Positions 34,104-36,693 of a stretch of 36,693 bases of DNA are shown piece by piece. A program made the position numbers and the translations under genes. The notes beneath the pieces are model-generated. The model ran no database searches, was not told the origin of the DNA, and was given only the letters and a program-made list of their open reading frames with translations. Origin of the DNA: Verrucomicrobiota bacterium (GTDB lineage: Bacteria; Verrucomicrobiota; Verrucomicrobiia; Chthoniobacterales; JAFAMB01); the NCBI GenBank assembly GCA_019247695.1, contig JAFBAP010000185.1, forward strand, positions 1-36,693, in the 5' to 3' direction. The first letter of the stretch is position 1, and each line of letters begins with the position of its first letter.

Positions 34104-36323
34104 ATGCAAGGACTGCGCAATATCTTTGCTTGCCTCGTGCACGAAAGCCAGGAGTGCATCATTGACCTGGTGCAGAACCTGAATGCGCTCGACCCTGCCT
34201 CCGGGGTGCTGCTGTATAACGGCAGCGCCGATCCAGGGCTGCTGAAGCAGGGTTTCCCGTTCGCCCGCTACGGGGTGCAGTTACATCCATCGCCGCGCCC
34301 GCTGTCCTGGGGACGCTTGCACGAGTTCGCCCTGGATTGCATCGAGTTCGCCCTCGGAACCGGTGGCTTTGACATCCTTACAATCGTGGATTCCGACCAA
34401 TTGTGCACGCGCCCGGGATACTCGAATTACATGGCCCGTTTTCTCGATGGCCGGAGCCGGGTCGGCGTCCTGGGCAATTCTCCTGGGGTTCAACGCGCCT
34501 GCGATGCGGCCGGCCCGGCAGTTGCGGCGCATCAGGAGATTGAACTCTGGCGCCCGTTTCTGCAGCGGTTTCCTGACGGCGAACGAAAATTTGTGCACTG
34601 GTCATTCTGGCCGTCAACCGTATTCACCAGCGAGGCGGCTCGCGATCTCGTCAGTTTCTTCCGTAACGATCCGCAGTTGCGCCAAATTATGGCGCAGACC
34701 AGGATCTGGGCTTCGGAGGAGGTTATCCTCCCGACGTTGGCTGCGCTTCTGGGTTACGAAGTTGCGCCGAATCCATGCAGTTATGATTACGTCCGTTACC
34801 GTGTGCCTTACTCTTTGACAGACGCCGACAACGCGCTCAGCCGGCCTGACGTCTTCTGGATGCATCCTGTTCCCCGTCAGTACCGTGACCCGTTGCGAGC
34901 ACACCTGCGGCACAAATATAACCATTATGATCGTACCGGGCATACCGGGCAGAAAAGAGCCGGCGTGCATCTTGATAGCCCGGAACCACAACCCATTTTG
35001 CTTACCCTGCCGATCCTGGCGCGCATGAGGGCGATCGAAGGATGGCTGGTTGACGACGAGGCTGACCTGCTGATCGGTGCGCTTTGCCGGGCCGTTGGCA
35101 CCCTGAAAGACACGCGCGCAATCGTCGAGGTCGGCAGTTACTGCGGCCGCTCAACCGTCGTCCTGGCCAGCGTGCTTCAATCCCTGCAAATGCGGCACGC
35201 CAAGGTCTATGCCATCGATCCGCACGACGGGAAGCTCGGCGCGCTGGACCAGGGACTCAAGCAGCTCGCGCCGAGCATGGAAAAGTTCCAGCGTAACATC
35301 GCCGGCGCCGGCCTGTCTGCATTTGTCCACGGGATTCGCGGTTGTTCCGTCGAAGTTGAATGGGACAAACCGGTTTGCTTTCTTTTGATCGACGGGCTTC
35401 ACGATTACCTGAACGTGGCGCGTGATTTCCATCACTTCGAGCCGTGGTTAGCTTCCGGCGGTTACGTCGCGTTTCACGACTATGCGCACTATTACCCCGG
35501 CGTGGTGACGTTCGTAAATGGGCTCCTCGCCGGCGGTAGCTACCGAAAGGTAGCCTGCGCCGCAAGCCTGATCGTCCTGCAGAAAAGCGGTGATGCGCAA
35601 CGGCTAAAAAGCTCCCGGGCCGAGCCGCTGGTCTCGTGCATCATGCCGACAGCCAACCGGCGCGCGTTCGTGCCCAACGCGATTCGATTTTTTCTGCGCC
35701 AGGATTATGTAAACCGTGAGCTGATCATCGTGGACGATGGGTCCGACCCGGTTTCTGACCTGATCCCGAACGACCCGCGCATTCGTTATATCCGCACGGA
35801 GGAGCGCCGCACCATGGGCGCCAAACATAACCTGGCATGCGAGCATGCGCGGGGCGAGATCATCGTGCACTGGGATGATGACGACTGGTATTCGGAATGG
35901 CGTCTTTCCTACCAGGTTACGGAGCTCCTTAAACATCCACCGATGACCCTCACCGGGCTTTCCCGCCTCCTCTTTTACTCTCCAAACGACCATCGCGCCT
36001 GGGAATACGTCTACCCAAACCTGCAGCGTCCATGGGTCTGCGGGAGCACCTTCTGTTACCGAAAGGAGTTCTGGGTCCGGCATCGGTTTCCTGACCAGAA
36101 CGAAGGCGCCGACACGGTATTTGTCTGGGGGCTGACCGATGCCGGCGTGGTGTCGCTCCCTAACCATCGCTGGCTGGTGGGGATTGTTCATTCCGGCAAC
36201 ACGAGCCCGAAACGAACCGGCGATCCCGCCTGGCATCCGTTGCCCCCGGACGACGTTCGCAAATTACTGGGTTCGGACCTCCCGCTCTACGAGACGCCGG
36301 CCGTGCCCCTGGGCTATCCATGA
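34104..36323 (+). CDS. Three-domain protein: GT14-like, SAM methyltransferase, GT2 glycosyltransferase
   Basis: This protein is 739 residues from the ATG at 34104; a GTG at 34056 would add 16 residues. Residues about 1-300 resemble core-2/I-branching (GT14-like) glycosyltransferases, with IFACLVHESQECIIDLVQNL and DILTIVDSDQL. Residues about 335-500 are a class I SAM methyltransferase (IVEVGSYCGRSTVVLASVL, VYAIDPHDG, FLLIDGLHDYLNVARDFHHF). Residues about 507-735 are a GT2 glycosyltransferase (VSCIMPTANRRAFVPNAIRF, LIIVDDGSDP, IVHWDDDDWYSEWRLSYQV with its acidic DxD-type cluster). It probably builds and methylates a surface glycan or a modified small molecule. It may form an operon with the ATP-grasp pair. 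Whether the glycan is related to the injection system cannot be told from sequence. Confidence 0.85.
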   Translation: MQGLRNIFACLVHESQECIIDLVQNLNALDPASGVLLYNGSADPGLLKQGFPFARYGVQLHPSPRPLSWGRLHEFALDCIEFALGTGGFDILTIVDSDQLCTRPGYSNYMARFLDGRSRVGVLGNSPGVQRACDAAGPAVAAHQEIELWRPFLQRFPDGERKFVHWSFWPSTVFTSEAARDLVSFFRNDPQLRQIMAQTRIWASEEVILPTLAALLGYEVAPNPCSYDYVRYRVPYSLTDADNALSRPDVFWMHPVPRQYRDPLRAHLRHKYNHYDRTGHTGQKRAGVHLDSPEPQPILLTLPILARMRAIEGWLVDDEADLLIGALCRAVGTLKDTRAIVEVGSYCGRSTVVLASVLQSLQMRHAKVYAIDPHDGKLGALDQGLKQLAPSMEKFQRNIAGAGLSAFVHGIRGCSVEVEWDKPVCFLLIDGLHDYLNVARDFHHFEPWLASGGYVAFHDYAHYYPGVVTFVNGLLAGGSYRKVACAASLIVLQKSGDAQRLKSSRAEPLVSCIMPTANRRAFVPNAIRFFLRQDYVNRELIIVDDGSDPVSDLIPNDPRIRYIRTEERRTMGAKHNLACEHARGEIIVHWDDDDWYSEWRLSYQVTELLKHPPMTLTGLSRLLFYSPNDHRAWEYVYPNLQRPWVCGSTFCYRKEFWVRHRFPDQNEGADTVFVWGLTDAGVVSLPNHRWLVGIVHSGNTSPKRTGDPAWHPLPPDDVRKLLGSDLPLYETPAVPLGYP

Positions 36324-36355
36324 AAAAAGCCACGTCCGTCAAGCCGCCGCCGGTT

Positions 36356-36625
36356 TCATACCCGCCGGAGATTCCGGACACCGGAGAGCGACGCTGCGTC
36401 CCGGGAATCCACCTGCAGAACGGCGCCAGGGGAGCCGAACCGATATTGGCGTCCTGAAACGAGCCCGAGAGCGGTTAAAGCGGTCTTACCGACGTATTGG
36501 AACGTGACCCCGGCCTGTTCAACCAACGACGGAGCATTGGCCGCCACCTTCACCGGAGCATTTGCCGGCCGGACGGAAACCGCCGGGGTGCTCACCTGTT
36601 GCCTTCTTTGTCCGCAGCATGCCAT
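36356..36625 (-). CDS. Small conserved protein with cysteine start, convergent with the glycosyltransferase gene
   Basis: This 89-residue protein begins MACCGQRRQQ. After a proline/alanine-rich stretch it ends in a compact region with FQYVGKTALTALGLVSGRQY, RFGSPGAVLQVDSRDAASLS and GVRNLRRV. The last part has the look of a small conserved beta domain known from phage-type and accessory clusters; I cannot name it or assign a role. The start is ATG at 36625, with AGGATAGAAAAG before it. It is convergent with the glycosyltransferase gene, whose stop is 33 bases away. A short overlapping + strand frame (36320-36457) is judged less likely. Confidence 0.6.
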   Translation of the reverse strand: MACCGQRRQQVSTPAVSVRPANAPVKVAANAPSLVEQAGVTFQYVGKTALTALGLVSGRQYRFGSPGAVLQVDSRDAASLSGVRNLRRV

Positions 36626-36693
36626 CTTTTCTATCCTCGCGTGGGCCGCCTGCGAATCGCATGAGCCCCGGGGGAGGCTCGGCGTTGCACCGG

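Noticed and set aside
36320-36457. 45-codon + strand frame starting MKKATSVKPPPVSYPPEIPD
   Set aside because: It starts on the glycosyltransferase stop codon (ATGA), which is tempting as a small peptide substrate for the ATP-grasp enzymes. It lacks leader/core features and overlaps the better-supported minus-strand gene.
1-36693. CRISPR arrays, tRNA or rRNA genes, insertion sequences, phage capsid or integrase genes
   Set aside because: I looked for regular repeat-spacer arrays, tRNA-like cloverleafs, transposases and head genes on both strands and saw none.

Overview
The window carries a nearly complete contractile injection system of the extracellular type (eCIS, also called PVC/Afp-like), laid out as one long, tightly coupled + strand operon from about 4.5 to 32.1 kb. 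The DNA is GC-rich, with many GTG starts and ATGA/GTGA/TGATG overlaps between genes. There are no capsid, terminase, integrase or lysis genes, so it is not a complete prophage. Dispersed hairpin repeats and large proteins with ASH (choice-of-anchor D) domains suggest a soil or environmental bacterium, perhaps Verrucomicrobiota or a related phylum. That placement is an inference and not secure.

Layout. (1) 1-394: no gene; two copies of a hairpin repeat. (2) 395-2457, minus strand: a two-gene operon for a PEP-hydrolase-family TIM barrel and a Tm-1-like UPF0261 protein, a known pair unrelated to the injection system. (3) 2458-3258: noncoding. (4) 3259-5483: a regulatory head. It has a sigma-54 activator with an intact GAFTGA loop and no sensor domain, a well-matched -24/-12 promoter at 4488-4503, a small winged-helix-like protein, a NusG/RfaH-type elongation factor, and a leader with a perfect GNRA-capped hairpin just before the sheath gene. 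(5) 5484-32085: the injection machine. In order: sheath, tube, zinc-ribbon baseplate chaperone-like protein, proline-rich protein, DUF4255 cap (Pvc16-like), AAA+ ATPase (Pvc15-like), small conserved protein, DUF4157 effector candidate, putative immunity protein, hub protein (Pvc7 N-terminal-like), LysM protein, gp27-like hub, gp5/VgrG-like spike, PAAR-like tip, gp25-like wedge, two gp6/J-like baseplate proteins, a gpI-like protein fused to a beta-helix region, and a DUF6519-type protein with a chitin-binding-like module and three ASH repeats. (6) 32086-32341: a repeat-rich spacer. (7) 32342-36323: a second operon with a split ATP-grasp pair and a three-domain GT14-like/methyltransferase/GT2 protein. 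(8) A small conserved gene converges from the right end.

How it may work. The sigma-54 activator would switch on the promoter at 4.49 kb. The NusG-like protein, possibly recruited at the leader hairpin, would keep polymerase moving through about 27 kb of structural genes. The machine assembles around a sheath and tube on a baseplate and may carry the DUF4157 protein as cargo. The most unusual points are the sigma-54 plus dedicated antiterminator logic, a roughly 100-residue module present three times in the sheath and twice in a baseplate protein, a candidate toxin-immunity pair inside the operon, and a possible sugar-binding fibre.
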